From positions 306,404 through 370,403 of the forward strand of contig JAIUPC010000024.1 in assembly GCA_020161655.1 (NCBI GenBank): 64,000 nucleotides of DNA. The letters run 5' to 3'. The position numbers were made by a program, and so were the translations under genes. The notes under the pieces are model-generated. The model did not search any database, had not been told where the DNA came from, and saw only the letters and a list, made by a program, of their open reading frames with translations. The stretch's first letter is position 1; each line of letters begins with the position of its first letter. This document shows, one piece after another, positions 55,157 to 63,999 of the stretch. This stretch comes from Pseudomonadota bacterium. GTDB lineage: Bacteria > Pseudomonadota > Alphaproteobacteria > Rhodobacterales > Rhodobacteraceae.

Positions 55157-56301
55157 CAGCCGCGTTCCGCCAGAAGCGCGCGGGCGACGATCATGCGCAT
55201 GATCTCATTCGTGCCTTCAAGGATCTGGTGGACGCGGAGGTCGCGGACGATCTTTTCCACGCCGTAATCGGCGAGATAGCCGTAGCCGCCGTGCAGTTGC
55301 AGACACTGGTTGGCGACGTCGAAAGCGTTGTCGGTCACCAGAAGCTTGGCCATGGCGCAGAACTTCGTCGCATCCGGCGCCTTCCGGTCGAGCTTCCATG
55401 CTGCTTGGCGCAGGAAGGTCCGCGACGATTGCAGCTTCACCTCAAGCTCGGCGAGCCGGAATTGCAGCGCCTGGAACTGGTCGAGCGACTTGCCGAAGGC
55501 CTTGCGCTCGCCCATGTAGGCCAGCGTCGCGTCCAGCGCCGCCTGCGCCCCGCCAAGGGCCGAGGCCGCGATGTTCAGCCGCCCGCCGTCAAGCCCGGCC
55601 ATGGCATAGCTGAAGCCCTTGCCCTCTTCGCCAAGAAGGTTGCCCGCCGGAATCACGCAATCGTCGAACTGGACCTGCGCCGTCGGCTGCGCGCGCCAGC
55701 CCATCTTGTCCTCAAGCCCGCCGAAGGAAAGGCCGGGCGTCCCGTCCTCCACGATGACGGTGGAGATGCCCTTCGGCCCGTCCTCGCCGGTGCGGACCAT
55801 GGTGACATAGACATCCGAATAGGTGCCGCCCGAGATGAAGGCCTTGGTGCCGTTGAGCTTCCAGCCGTCATTGGTCAATTCCGCGCGGGTCCGGAGGGCG
55901 GCGGCGTCCGAGCCTGAACCGGGTTCTGTAAGGCAGTAGGAGAAGATCGTCTCCATCGTGCAAAGGGCGGGCAGCCACTTCGCCTTCGCTTCCGCAGACC
56001 CGAACCGGTCGATCATGCCGCCGCACATGTTGTGGATCGACAGGAACGACCCGACCGCCGGGCAGGACATGGCGAGCGCTTCAAAGACAAGCGTGGCATC
56101 AAGCCGCGTGAGGCCGGAACCGCCGTGATCCTCGCTGACGAAGATGCCGCCAAGGCCAAGCCCCGCCACCTTCGGCCAAAGCGCCTTCGGGATCGTGCCC
56201 TGCCGTTCCCAGTCCCGCGCGAAGGGGGCGACATGTTCCTCGCCGAAGCCCTTCGCCATGTCGAAGATGGCGTCCTGCTCCTCGCTCAATGCGAAATCCA
56301 T
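55156..56301 (-). CDS. Acyl-CoA dehydrogenase, probably isobutyryl-CoA dehydrogenase
   Basis: A 381-residue FAD enzyme. Seen: YCLTEPGSGSDAAALRT and the flavin segment FISGGTYSDVYVTMVRTG, the C-terminal LQLHGGYGYLADYGVEKIVRD and the terminal HQILEGTNEIMRM. It would make methacrylyl-CoA from isobutyryl-CoA. The stop shares a base with the next start (TGATG). First gene of the acyl-CoA dehydrogenase, HIBCH, mmsB unit. Confidence 0.9.
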   Translation of the reverse strand: MDFALSEEQDAIFDMAKGFGEEHVAPFARDWERQGTIPKALWPKVAGLGLGGIFVSEDHGGSGLTRLDATLVFEALAMSCPAVGSFLSIHNMCGGMIDRFGSAEAKAKWLPALCTMETIFSYCLTEPGSGSDAAALRTRAELTNDGWKLNGTKAFISGGTYSDVYVTMVRTGEDGPKGISTVIVEDGTPGLSFGGLEDKMGWRAQPTAQVQFDDCVIPAGNLLGEEGKGFSYAMAGLDGGRLNIAASALGGAQAALDATLAYMGERKAFGKSLDQFQALQFRLAELEVKLQSSRTFLRQAAWKLDRKAPDATKFCAMAKLLVTDNAFDVANQCLQLHGGYGYLADYGVEKIVRDLRVHQILEGTNEIMRMIVARALLAERG

Positions 56302-56640
56302 GGGCTTTTCCCTTCAAGCGCGTCGAATTGAACGAGTGTTAAATTCCAACTGTTTCAGGAGTTTTGCAAGGCCTTCCGGAGCCAACGCGGGAGGCCGCTC
56401 CGCTTGGGATGACAGGTCAATACCGCTGGCGTGTCGCGGCGACCGATTCTTCTGGGTAGTCCTTGGACCGAAACAGTAATTCGCGTTTCGCCATGATTCG
56501 GTTCCGATTTGCGAAACACCGCACAAGGACAGGTTGAATCGTCACCCGCCATGCGAGAATCAGGCAAATCAGCTTGAAGAAGGGCGGAAATGCGGCGCAA
56601 TTTGGGCGCGGGAATGTGTGCTGGGCAGGAGTGAGTTATC
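56302..56640. other. Non-coding divergent interval
   Basis: About 340 bases between the acyl-CoA dehydrogenase gene (minus) and the second VPLPA-CTERM gene (plus). It must carry both promoters, but I can name no box with confidence. Short open frames on both strands have no start signal or recognisable product. Confidence 0.5.
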
Positions 56641-57309
56641 ATGCTTTTGGGTGTCTGGGCCAAGGGCGCCGCGTTCGCTGCGGCTGTTGTCTTCGGGTCA
56701 TATGCCGCTGAAGCGGCGACCTACAGTTTTGTCAACATCACCAACAACAACGCAACAGACGCTGCGGCAGGTCAGTCGCAGTTGACCATGGATGTGCTTG
56801 CTGTGGGCACGACAGGCGTGTCGTTCACATTCCTGAACGTCGGCGCTGCGGCGATGTCGATTGCCGATGTCTACTGGGACGATCAGGCTGGTACGCTCGG
56901 CGCGATGGGTTCGATCACCAGTTCTTCTGGCGTTTCGTTCTCGCAGGGGGCCGCGCCTCCGAACCTCCCCGGTGGTCAAAGCGTCGGCTTTTCGGCGACC
57001 GGTAGCGCGGACAGCAATCCGCCCGTGCAGCCGAATGGCGTTAACCCCGGCGAATGGCTGACCATCGTCTGGTCGCTGATTTCCGGAGCAACCTATTCAG
57101 ACGTTCTCGCAGCGTTGAACCTCGGTGGTGACCAGGCCGGTTCGCTCCGGGTTGGCATTCACGTCCAGGGTTTCGCGGGCGGTGGTTCGGAAGCCTTCGT
57201 CAACGGTACGCCGCCGCCGGCTCCGGTTCCGGTCCCTGCGGCTGGTCTCCTGCTGATCGGCGCGCTTGGCGGCCTTGCCGCGATGCGCGGCAAGAAGCGC
57301 AAGGCCTGA
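56641..57309 (+). CDS. Second secreted protein with VPLPA-type CTERM signal
   Basis: A 222-residue exported protein: signal peptide (ends near AAEAA), a beta-rich Gly/Asn/Thr body, and a C-terminal sorting signal VPVPAAGLLLIGALGGLAAM with basic tail RGKKRKA. The body resembles no domain I know and shares only the end with the protein at 9018-9536. The start is ATG 56641; GGAG lies slightly far upstream. A strong terminator follows. Confidence 0.85.
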   Translation: MLLGVWAKGAAFAAAVVFGSYAAEAATYSFVNITNNNATDAAAGQSQLTMDVLAVGTTGVSFTFLNVGAAAMSIADVYWDDQAGTLGAMGSITSSSGVSFSQGAAPPNLPGGQSVGFSATGSADSNPPVQPNGVNPGEWLTIVWSLISGATYSDVLAALNLGGDQAGSLRVGIHVQGFAGGGSEAFVNGTPPPAPVPVPAAGLLLIGALGGLAAMRGKKRKA

Positions 57310-57332
57310 TCCAAGGCTCACGGAACACGAAG

Positions 57333-57362
57333 CGGTAGGGCGGTGCCCTCCCGTTTTCTTTT
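57333..57362 (+). terminator. Rho-independent terminator of the second VPLPA-CTERM gene
   Basis: Stem CGG-AGGGC (57333-57341, one internal mismatch) with GCCCT-CCG (57345-57353), then TTTTCTTTT (57354-57362). It lies 24 bases after the stop. Confidence 0.85.
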
Positions 57363-57472
57363 GGGCCTTCTGCGTGGCCCGTTGCAGGTCATCGGCGGGC
57401 GCTGTATCTGGCGCATGGCGCAACGCTGGGGGCATGGTGTGGCCCTGGCCGGCGCCTGCCTCGGTCCCTTGA

Positions 57473-57793
57473 TTGCCCGCCACTCCCCCCGATTGCACCA
57501 CCTGCGGCGCCTGCTGCTTCGGTTCCCACGACCGCTACATCGCCATCCTGCCGGAAGATGCCGGCCGGCCGATCCCGAACGAGGCTATGACCGAGGTCGA
57601 GGGCCGGCTTTACATGGCGATGAAGGACGGCCATTGCGCCCAGCTCAGGCGTGACGGCGGCAAAGGGCTTTCCTGCGCCATCTATGAGGCCCGGCCCGAA
57701 GCCTGCCGAGGGATGCGGGCGGGAAGCTTCGAATGCGGCAAGGCGCGGCAATACCGGCTGCCCCTGGCCGAGGCCTACAGCAGGGGTGAATGA
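57473..57793 (+). CDS. YkgJ family cysteine cluster protein
   Basis: A 106-residue protein with the YkgJ pattern: CTTCGACCF near the N-terminus and CAIYEARPEACRGMRAGSFEC later, a probable zinc or iron-sulfur site. The only start is a TTG at 57473, since a stop codon is directly upstream. It reads toward the mmsA gene, ending 50 bases before the mmsA stop. Confidence 0.82.
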   Translation: MPATPPDCTTCGACCFGSHDRYIAILPEDAGRPIPNEAMTEVEGRLYMAMKDGHCAQLRRDGGKGLSCAIYEARPEACRGMRAGSFECGKARQYRLPLAEAYSRGE

Positions 57794-57822
57794 AAAGGCC
57801 GGAGGCATCGCTGCCCCCGGCC
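57793..57822 (-). terminator. Rho-independent terminator of mmsA
   Basis: Stem GGCCGGAGGCA (57797-57807 on plus) with TGCCCCCGGCC (57812-57822), one mismatch, loop TCGC. On the minus strand it is followed by TTTT. It lies 22 bases past the mmsA stop. Confidence 0.8.
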
Positions 57823-57844
57823 CGTAACTCGCATCAGCGATGGA

Positions 57845-59344
57845 TCAGTCCATGGCCTTGAAGTTGAACTCGCCGCCTTCCTTGATGCCTGAGGGCCAGC
57901 GCGAGGTCACGGTCTTGGTCCGGGTGTAGAAGCGGAAGCTGTCCGGGCCGTGCTGGTTGAGGTCGCCGAAGCCGGATTTCTTCCAGCCGCCGAAAGTGTG
58001 GTAGGCCAGCGGCACCGGGATCGGCACGTTGATCCCGACCATGCCGATGTTGATCCGGTTGGCGAAGTCGCGCGCGGTGTCGCCATCGCGGGTGAAGATC
58101 GCGGTGCCGTTGCCGTATTCATGGTCCATCGCGTAGGACAGCGCCTCTTCGTAGCTCTTGGCGCGGACGGTCGAAAGGACCGGCCCGAAGATCTCCTGCT
58201 TGTAGATGTCCATGTCGCGGGTGACGCGGTCGAAAAGCGTCGGGCCGACGAAGAAGCCGTTCTCATAGCCCTGAAGCTTGAAGTCGCGGCCGTCGCAGAC
58301 GAGCGTTGCGCCCTGCGCCACGCCGCTGCCGATCAGGCCCTTCACCCGCTCCATCGCCGCCGCGGTGACCAGCGGGCCGTAGTCCACGTCATTGCCCCCG
58401 GTGTAGGGGCCGACCTTCAGCTTTTCGATCCTCGGCACGAGGCGTTCGATCAGCGCATCGGCGGTCTTGTCACCGACCGGCACCGCGACCGAGATCGCCA
58501 TGCAGCGTTCGCCAGCAGCGCCGTAGCCGGCGCCGACGAGGGCGTCAGCGGCCTGATCCATGTCGGCATCCGGCATGATGATCATGTGGTTCTTGGCGCC
58601 GCCGAAGCACTGCACGCGCTTGCCGTTGGCACAGCCGCGGCCGTAGATATACTCGGCGATCGGGGTCGAGCCGACGAAGCCGATGGCCTGGATCACCGGG
58701 TTGTCGATGATTGCATCCACGCTTTCCTTGTCGCCGTTGATGACCTGAAGGACACCGTCCGGCAGGCCCGCTTCCTGCAGAAGCTCGGCCAGCATCAGGG
58801 GGACCGAGGGGTCACGCTCGGACGGCTTCAGGATGAAGGCGTTGCCGCAGGCAAGGGCAGGGCCCATCTTCCACATCGGGATCATGGCCGGGAAGTTGAA
58901 AGGCGTGATGCCGGCGACGACGCCAAGAGGCTGGCGCATCGAATACATGTCGATGCCGGGGCCGGCGCTGTCGGTGTACTCGCCCTTCAGAAGATGCGGC
59001 GCGCCGGTGCAGAACTCGATCACCTCAAGCCCGCGCTGCACGTCGCCCTTGGCATCGGGAACGGTCTTGCCATGTTCGGCGGACAGCGCCTCGGCCAGTT
59101 TCTGCATGTCGCGGTTGAGGAGACGGACGAATTCCATCATCACCCGGGCGCGGCGCTGCGGGTTGGTGGCGCCCCATTTGATCTGCGCCTTGGCGGCATC
59201 GGCGACGGCGGCGTCAAGCTCGGCCTTCGAGGCGAGCGGGACGCGGGCCTGAACCTCGCCGGTGGCGGGGTTGAAGACATCGGCGAAACGGCCCGACGTG
59301 CCCTTCACGTGCTTGCCGTTGATCCAGTGCGACAGTTCTTTCAT
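57845..59344 (-). CDS. mmsA: CoA-acylating methylmalonate-semialdehyde dehydrogenase
   Basis: A 499-residue aldehyde dehydrogenase that converts methylmalonate semialdehyde to propionyl-CoA in valine breakdown. GITPFNFPAMIPMWK, FVGSTPIAEYIY, GGAKNHMIIMPDAD and GAAGERCMAISVAV (catalytic Cys) identify the family. The ATG 59344 follows AGGGAGA. It is divergent from a LysR gene and is separated from the acyl-CoA dehydrogenase, HIBCH and mmsB genes by about 1.5 kb that holds two opposite-strand genes. Confidence 0.95.
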   Translation of the reverse strand: MKELSHWINGKHVKGTSGRFADVFNPATGEVQARVPLASKAELDAAVADAAKAQIKWGATNPQRRARVMMEFVRLLNRDMQKLAEALSAEHGKTVPDAKGDVQRGLEVIEFCTGAPHLLKGEYTDSAGPGIDMYSMRQPLGVVAGITPFNFPAMIPMWKMGPALACGNAFILKPSERDPSVPLMLAELLQEAGLPDGVLQVINGDKESVDAIIDNPVIQAIGFVGSTPIAEYIYGRGCANGKRVQCFGGAKNHMIIMPDADMDQAADALVGAGYGAAGERCMAISVAVPVGDKTADALIERLVPRIEKLKVGPYTGGNDVDYGPLVTAAAMERVKGLIGSGVAQGATLVCDGRDFKLQGYENGFFVGPTLFDRVTRDMDIYKQEIFGPVLSTVRAKSYEEALSYAMDHEYGNGTAIFTRDGDTARDFANRINIGMVGINVPIPVPLAYHTFGGWKKSGFGDLNQHGPDSFRFYTRTKTVTSRWPSGIKEGGEFNFKAMD

Positions 59345-59419
59345 GGCGATCTCCCTTAAGCTCGCGCCACAATACCCTTGCACAATTTCATTCAAAAGAG
59401 GCAGTATCCCAAAATCGTT

Positions 59420-59433
59420 TTGCATTTCTGCAA
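59420..59433. promoter_or_regulatory. Inverted repeat, probable LysR-type operator
   Basis: TTGCATTTCTGCAA: 5-bp arms with a 4-base centre, 10 bases before the LysR start. Another TTGCA half-site lies at 59379, in the mmsA promoter interval. This arrangement is usual for a LysR regulator acting on itself and on a divergent target. Confidence 0.55.
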
Positions 59434-59443
59434 AGGCGCCGGG

Positions 59444-60334
59444 ATGGCCGACTGGGATGATCTGAAAGTCTTCCTCGCCGTGGCGCGGAGCGAAAGCCTT
59501 TCGGGCGCGGGCAAGGTCCTGAAACTTGATCCGGCGACGGTGGGGCGGCGTGTCTCGAAGCTTGAGGAGGCGATGGCGACGCGGCTCTTTGCCCGGTCGG
59601 CACAAGGCTACGCGCTGACCGAGGAGGGGCAGCGGCTGCTGACCCATGCCGTCCGGGTAGAGCAGGCGGTCGCCGAGGCGATGGAAGAGGTGAAGGGGCA
59701 GGGCGGGCTGACCGGGCAGGTCAGGATCGGCGCGCCGGATGGGGCAGCGAACTACCTTCTGCCGCAGGTCGTGGCGCGGATCTGCGACGACAACCCCGGG
59801 CTTGACGTGCAGATCGTGGCGCTGCCCCGCGTCTTCAACCTGTCGAAACGCGAGGCCGACATGGCCGTCGCGGTCAGCCGGCCCGAGGCCGGGCGCCTGA
59901 CGGTGCAGAAGATCGCCGACTACCGCCTGAGCCTTGCCGCCTCGCGCGACTATCTTGACCGGCATCCGCCGATCGGGTCACTCGCCGACCTCAAGGGTCA
60001 CAGGATGATCGGCTATATCCCCGATCTCATCTTCGACAAGGAGCTTGATTACCTCGCCCAGACCGGGATCGAGACGGTGGCGCTCGCCTCCAACTCCGTC
60101 TCGGTCCAGTTCAACTGGGTCCGCGCCGGGGCCGGCATCGCCATCGTCCACGACTTCGCCCTGTCCTCGGCGCCGGGCGTCCAGCGCATCCTGCCCGACG
60201 CGCTTAACCTCTTTCGCAGCTTTTACCTCATCCGCCACGCCGATGACCGCCGGGTCGAGCGTCTGAACCGTTTCGCGGCACTTCTGGCCGACGGCGTCGG
60301 GCGCGAAGTGCAAAGGCTTGAAGCCTTGGCTTGA
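59444..60334 (+). CDS. LysR family transcriptional regulator
   Basis: A 296-residue LTTR: N-terminal winged helix-turn-helix (DWDDLKVFLAVARSESLSGAG, then LKLDPATVGRRVSKLEEAM) and a periplasmic-binding-like effector domain. The ATG 59444 gives the standard N-terminus. It is divergent from mmsA with 99 bases between, so it is the likely regulator of the valine genes. Confidence 0.9.
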   Translation: MADWDDLKVFLAVARSESLSGAGKVLKLDPATVGRRVSKLEEAMATRLFARSAQGYALTEEGQRLLTHAVRVEQAVAEAMEEVKGQGGLTGQVRIGAPDGAANYLLPQVVARICDDNPGLDVQIVALPRVFNLSKREADMAVAVSRPEAGRLTVQKIADYRLSLAASRDYLDRHPPIGSLADLKGHRMIGYIPDLIFDKELDYLAQTGIETVALASNSVSVQFNWVRAGAGIAIVHDFALSSAPGVQRILPDALNLFRSFYLIRHADDRRVERLNRFAALLADGVGREVQRLEALA

Positions 60335-60391
60335 CAGAAACCCCGCGACCGGCAACGCTTCGAAAACAGGCCGTTACTCCGGGAGGTTAAC

Positions 60392-60826
60392 ATGCAGGTG
60401 CATCAGATTCTGCGCGCCAAACCCAAGACCAGCATCATCACGGTGATGCCGGGGGCGAGCGTCGCGGATGCCGCGCGGCTTCTGGCGGAGCGGCGGATCG
60501 GTGCCGTGATCGTCTCGCGCGACGGTGAAACCCCCGATGGCATCCTCTCCGAACGCGATATCGTGCGCGACCTCGGCCGGCGCGGTGCAGCCTGCCTGAG
60601 CGAGAAGGTCGACGCGCTGATGACCCGCAACCTCATCTCCTGCACGCCGACCGACAGCGCCGACACGGTGCTGGAAAAGATGACCGCAGGCCGTTTCCGC
60701 CACATGCCGGTGATGGAAGAGGGCAAGATGGTCGGCATCATCTCCATAGGTGACGTGGTGGCGGCGCGGATCTCCGAACTGGCGATGGAGAAGGATGCCC
60801 TCGCCGGGATGATCATGGGCAACTGA
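60392..60826 (+). CDS. CBS domain protein
   Basis: A 144-residue protein consisting of two CBS motifs (residues about 10-60 and 75-135: SVADAARLLAERRIGAVIVS and DTVLEKMTAGRFRHMPVMEE) and nothing else. Such pairs bind adenine nucleotides. GGGAGG lies before the ATG. Target unknown. Confidence 0.9.
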   Translation: MQVHQILRAKPKTSIITVMPGASVADAARLLAERRIGAVIVSRDGETPDGILSERDIVRDLGRRGAACLSEKVDALMTRNLISCTPTDSADTVLEKMTAGRFRHMPVMEEGKMVGIISIGDVVAARISELAMEKDALAGMIMGN

Positions 60827-60911
60827 GGGGCAAAGCCCGGACGGGACTTGCAATCGGGCGCGCACTATTGTTGCGTGCCGGGGACGCAGGATCGAAGAGG
60901 GACCATTGGCC

Positions 60912-61403
60912 ATGCGCATCGGACTCTATCCCGGCACCTTCGACCCGGTGACGCTTGGGCATACGGACATCATCCAGCGCGCCATGGCGCTGGTTGACCG
61001 TCTGGTGATCGGCGTGGCGATCAACCGGGACAAGGGACCGCTTTTCAGTCTTGAGGAGCGCGTGGCGATGGTGCAGGCCGAATGCGCCGCCATTGTCGCG
61101 GTGACGGGCGGCGAGATCGTCGTGCATCCGTTCGAGAACCTGCTGATCGACTGCGCCCGCGACGTGGGCGCCAACATCATCATCCGCGGCCTTCGTGCCG
61201 TCGCGGATTTCGAGTATGAATTCCAGATGGTCGGCATGAACCGGTCGCTCGATTCCTCCATCGAAACCGTGTTCCTGATGGCCGATGCCCGCCGTCAGGC
61301 CATCGCCTCCAAGCTGGTCAAGGAGATCGCGCGGCTTGGCGGCGACGTGTCGAAGTTCGTGACCCCGCCGGTGCGCGAGGCACTGGTGCGGCGCTTTTCC
61401 TGA
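60912..61403 (+). CDS. coaD: Pantetheine-phosphate adenylyltransferase
   Basis: CoaD (163 aa) makes dephospho-CoA. YPGTFDPVTLGHTDII carries the T/H-x-G-H nucleotidyltransferase site; IIRGLRAVADFEYEFQM and the C-terminal SKLVKEIARLGGDVSKFV are family signatures. ATG 60912 is the likely start; a TTG at 60906 is in frame. Confidence 0.96.
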   Translation: MRIGLYPGTFDPVTLGHTDIIQRAMALVDRLVIGVAINRDKGPLFSLEERVAMVQAECAAIVAVTGGEIVVHPFENLLIDCARDVGANIIIRGLRAVADFEYEFQMVGMNRSLDSSIETVFLMADARRQAIASKLVKEIARLGGDVSKFVTPPVREALVRRFS

Positions 61404-61502
61404 CTTGCAGCCAGCCGGCGATTTCCCGCAAGAATTGTGCTAGGATTTGACCCGGTCTCGCGAGGATGCGTGGCGATTTGAATCCGCATTGGCGGGTGCA
61501 TT

Positions 61503-63830
61503 ATGATATTGAACCTTTTCAGGGTGTTGCAGTGGCTCTGGGCGCTGGTTTCGATCCCGCTTGCGCCCTTCGGTCGGTTTTTCCTTCGGCTCTGGGATGC
61601 GGCACGAACCTTTGGTGGCGTGGTCTGGTCGGCGCGCTTCAGCGCCTTCACCCTGGCTGCCGGCGGTGCGCTGCTGGTGATGACCGATCAGGGTCAGGAA
61701 CTGGCAGTCGCAATGGCGGCGGAGGGCAGCGCCCTTTCCCGCCAATTCCTCTTCTTCCTTCTGGCCGTGACCTGGTTCGCCTTTCAGGCCTGGTACTGGG
61801 CGCGGGTCAGCTACCTGATGAAATACGGCCCGGCGGAGCGGGCGCATGACTGGCGCATCACCCATGTCCCGCGCATCTATGCCGCACTGGCCTATCTCTT
61901 TGCGGCGATCGCCCTGCAGATGGCGGGAAGCAGCCGGCTGGCGCTTTTGACGCTCGCCTTGGGCGCGGTGTTCGTTCTGTTGCTGATCTTCCGCCTGCCG
62001 CTTGTCCGCATGATGTCGAAGGCAGGCCCGCCCGACCGCCCGGCAGCGCCTCCTCCGCGTGGCGCATTGATGACTGTCGGCTCGCTTGGCCGCGGCAATA
62101 TCCTGGCGCTGCTGGCGTCGCTGATCTTTGCGGCGGTGACGATGCTGGCGATGACCGTCTTCCCGGTGCAGTTCGGCCAGTTGCTCGGTCCCGCGGCGGT
62201 GGCATTCCTTGCCTTCGGCCAGCTCATTCCCGTCGGCTCCCTACTGGTCTACTGGTCGTGGAAGACGCGCATCCCGCTGGTGGCGAGCCTTCTCATCTGG
62301 GCCGTCGCGATCAGCGACCTTGCCGACAATCACGCCGTTCCGCTGGTTGCAGGCACCGGCGCGGCCGAGGTGATCCGCCCCGATGTGCAGGGCGCGGCGA
62401 AAGTCTGGCTCGGCCAGACCGCGCCTGTGGCAAGCGCAGGAACCGCCCGACCGGTCGTATTCATCTCGGCGGCGGGCGGCGGGGTCAGGGCGGCCTACTG
62501 GACTGCGGTCGTCCTCGGGACGCTTCAGGCCGAATGCCCCGGTTTCGACCAGCAGCTCTTCTCGATCAGCGGAGTCTCGGGCGGCAGCGTTGGCGCGGTC
62601 TTCTATCAGACCGGAATTTATGAGGGGCTGGCAGCAGAGGGCTCCGTCGCTTGTGGTGCGAAGGGCCAGACGGATGCCGCCATTCTTGCGCGGATGCGGG
62701 CGGCGCTCGACGATGATTTCCTTGGCCCGACGCTGGCGGCGATGTTCTACCCGGACCTACTGCAGCGATTTCTTCCCATCGGCCTTCCCGACCGTGGCGC
62801 TGCACTTGTCGCGGCCTGGAACGCCGCCTGGCGGCTAAGCTGTGCAGAGGGCAAGGCCTGTCCGGCCCCGAAAGCCGACCTCCAAACGGCGTTCCTTGAG
62901 GTTGCCGGCACGCCGGGCAAGGCGCCGCGCTGGCGACCTGTCCTTGCCCTGAACGGCACGCATCAGGAAACCGGCAAGCGCATCATCACCAGCAACGTGG
63001 CGGTCACGACGGGCGAGTTTCTCGATGCCTTCGATCTTCTCGACCTCATCGGCGGCGATGTCCCGATCGGGGTTGCGGCCCTGAACAGCGCGCGCTTCAC
63101 CTATGTCAGCCCGGCGGGACTTCTGGTGAATGCCACGGGCACGAGCACCTTCGGCCACGTGCTCGATGGCGGATACTTCGAGAACAACGGTGCCGTGACG
63201 ACGGCCGAGATCGCCCGTGCGGCGGTCGAGGCCTTCGAGGATGAAAAGGTGCCGGTCCGGCCCATCTTCATCCAGATATCGAGCGACCCCGATCTCGACT
63301 GGCGCGATGCGCCGGTGCGCGAGGGCTACCCGAGGTTCCAGCCCTTCGCCGGCTCACAACGAAGTTGCTGGTACTGGCTCGGACAAAGGGCACTGAACTT
63401 CCTCGGCCTGCGCGATGTGGAGCTGCCGAAGGACCGGACGAATTGCCTGGCGAATGAACTCGCCGGTCCCCTGCGCGGCCTTCTCAACACCCGCACCGCG
63501 CGCGGCGTTCTGGCCGACAAGACGGTGGCCAAGATCGTTGGCGATCTCGGCAAGGATCAGTTCCGCTTCCCTGCCGCCGTCGCGCCGGTCTTTGCGCATT
63601 TCCGCATGTGCGCGCCCGAAGGCGGCAACAAGCCGCCGCTCGGCTGGGCGATGGCGGCGAAGACCTACGACTTTATCGGCGACGACCTCATACGGTCCCG
63701 CTGCGGCGACCACGACAATGCGGCGGCCCTGAAAACGGTTCTCGACGCACTCAGGACGCCGCTTCCGGTGACTTGCGCGGAAGATGCCGCCGACAGCGTG
63801 ATGAGGTGCAAGGCGCGGCCATCGAACTGA
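61503..63830 (+). CDS. Large membrane-anchored patatin-like phospholipase
   Basis: A 775-residue protein in two parts. Residues 1 to about 290 form roughly eight hydrophobic segments. The rest is a patatin-like domain with oxyanion loop GGGVRAAYW (325-327), nucleophile GVSGGSVG (Ser359) and catalytic Asp in DGGYFENNG (Asp555). The dyad is complete, so it is probably an active lipid acylhydrolase. Substrate and orientation are unknown. Between Ser359 and Asp555 there is a long insert with four Cys-bearing stretches. No neighbour suggests a pathway. Confidence 0.85.
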   Translation: MILNLFRVLQWLWALVSIPLAPFGRFFLRLWDAARTFGGVVWSARFSAFTLAAGGALLVMTDQGQELAVAMAAEGSALSRQFLFFLLAVTWFAFQAWYWARVSYLMKYGPAERAHDWRITHVPRIYAALAYLFAAIALQMAGSSRLALLTLALGAVFVLLLIFRLPLVRMMSKAGPPDRPAAPPPRGALMTVGSLGRGNILALLASLIFAAVTMLAMTVFPVQFGQLLGPAAVAFLAFGQLIPVGSLLVYWSWKTRIPLVASLLIWAVAISDLADNHAVPLVAGTGAAEVIRPDVQGAAKVWLGQTAPVASAGTARPVVFISAAGGGVRAAYWTAVVLGTLQAECPGFDQQLFSISGVSGGSVGAVFYQTGIYEGLAAEGSVACGAKGQTDAAILARMRAALDDDFLGPTLAAMFYPDLLQRFLPIGLPDRGAALVAAWNAAWRLSCAEGKACPAPKADLQTAFLEVAGTPGKAPRWRPVLALNGTHQETGKRIITSNVAVTTGEFLDAFDLLDLIGGDVPIGVAALNSARFTYVSPAGLLVNATGTSTFGHVLDGGYFENNGAVTTAEIARAAVEAFEDEKVPVRPIFIQISSDPDLDWRDAPVREGYPRFQPFAGSQRSCWYWLGQRALNFLGLRDVELPKDRTNCLANELAGPLRGLLNTRTARGVLADKTVAKIVGDLGKDQFRFPAAVAPVFAHFRMCAPEGGNKPPLGWAMAAKTYDFIGDDLIRSRCGDHDNAAALKTVLDALRTPLPVTCAEDAADSVMRCKARPSN

Positions 63831-63846
63831 CGGCCGCGCCGGGTTA

Positions 63847-63999
63847 TCAGATCAGTTTGCCCATCGCCACCGCCGTATCGGCCATGCGGTTGGAAAAGCC
63901 CCATTCGTTGTCGTACCAGGAGAGGATCGAGCAGAAGGTGCCGTCCATGACCTTGGTCTGGTCCATGTGGAAGACGCTCGAATGCGGGTCGTGGTTGAA
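63847..63999 (-). CDS. gap: Glyceraldehyde-3-phosphate dehydrogenase, C-terminal end (start outside window)
   Basis: The last 50 residues of [39 protein letters not shown] and the end MGKLI. The [12 protein letters not shown] motif is diagnostic. The gene enters from the right edge on the minus strand and converges on the patatin-like gene with a 16-base gap. Confidence 0.93.
   Translation of the reverse strand, partial: FNHDPHSSVFHMDQTKVMDGTFCSILSWYDNEWGFSNRMADTAVAMGKLI

Noticed and set aside
56355-56663. Short open frames in the 56.3-56.6 kb interval
   Set aside because: No ribosome site or recognisable product; they overlap the start of the VPLPA-CTERM gene or promoter region.
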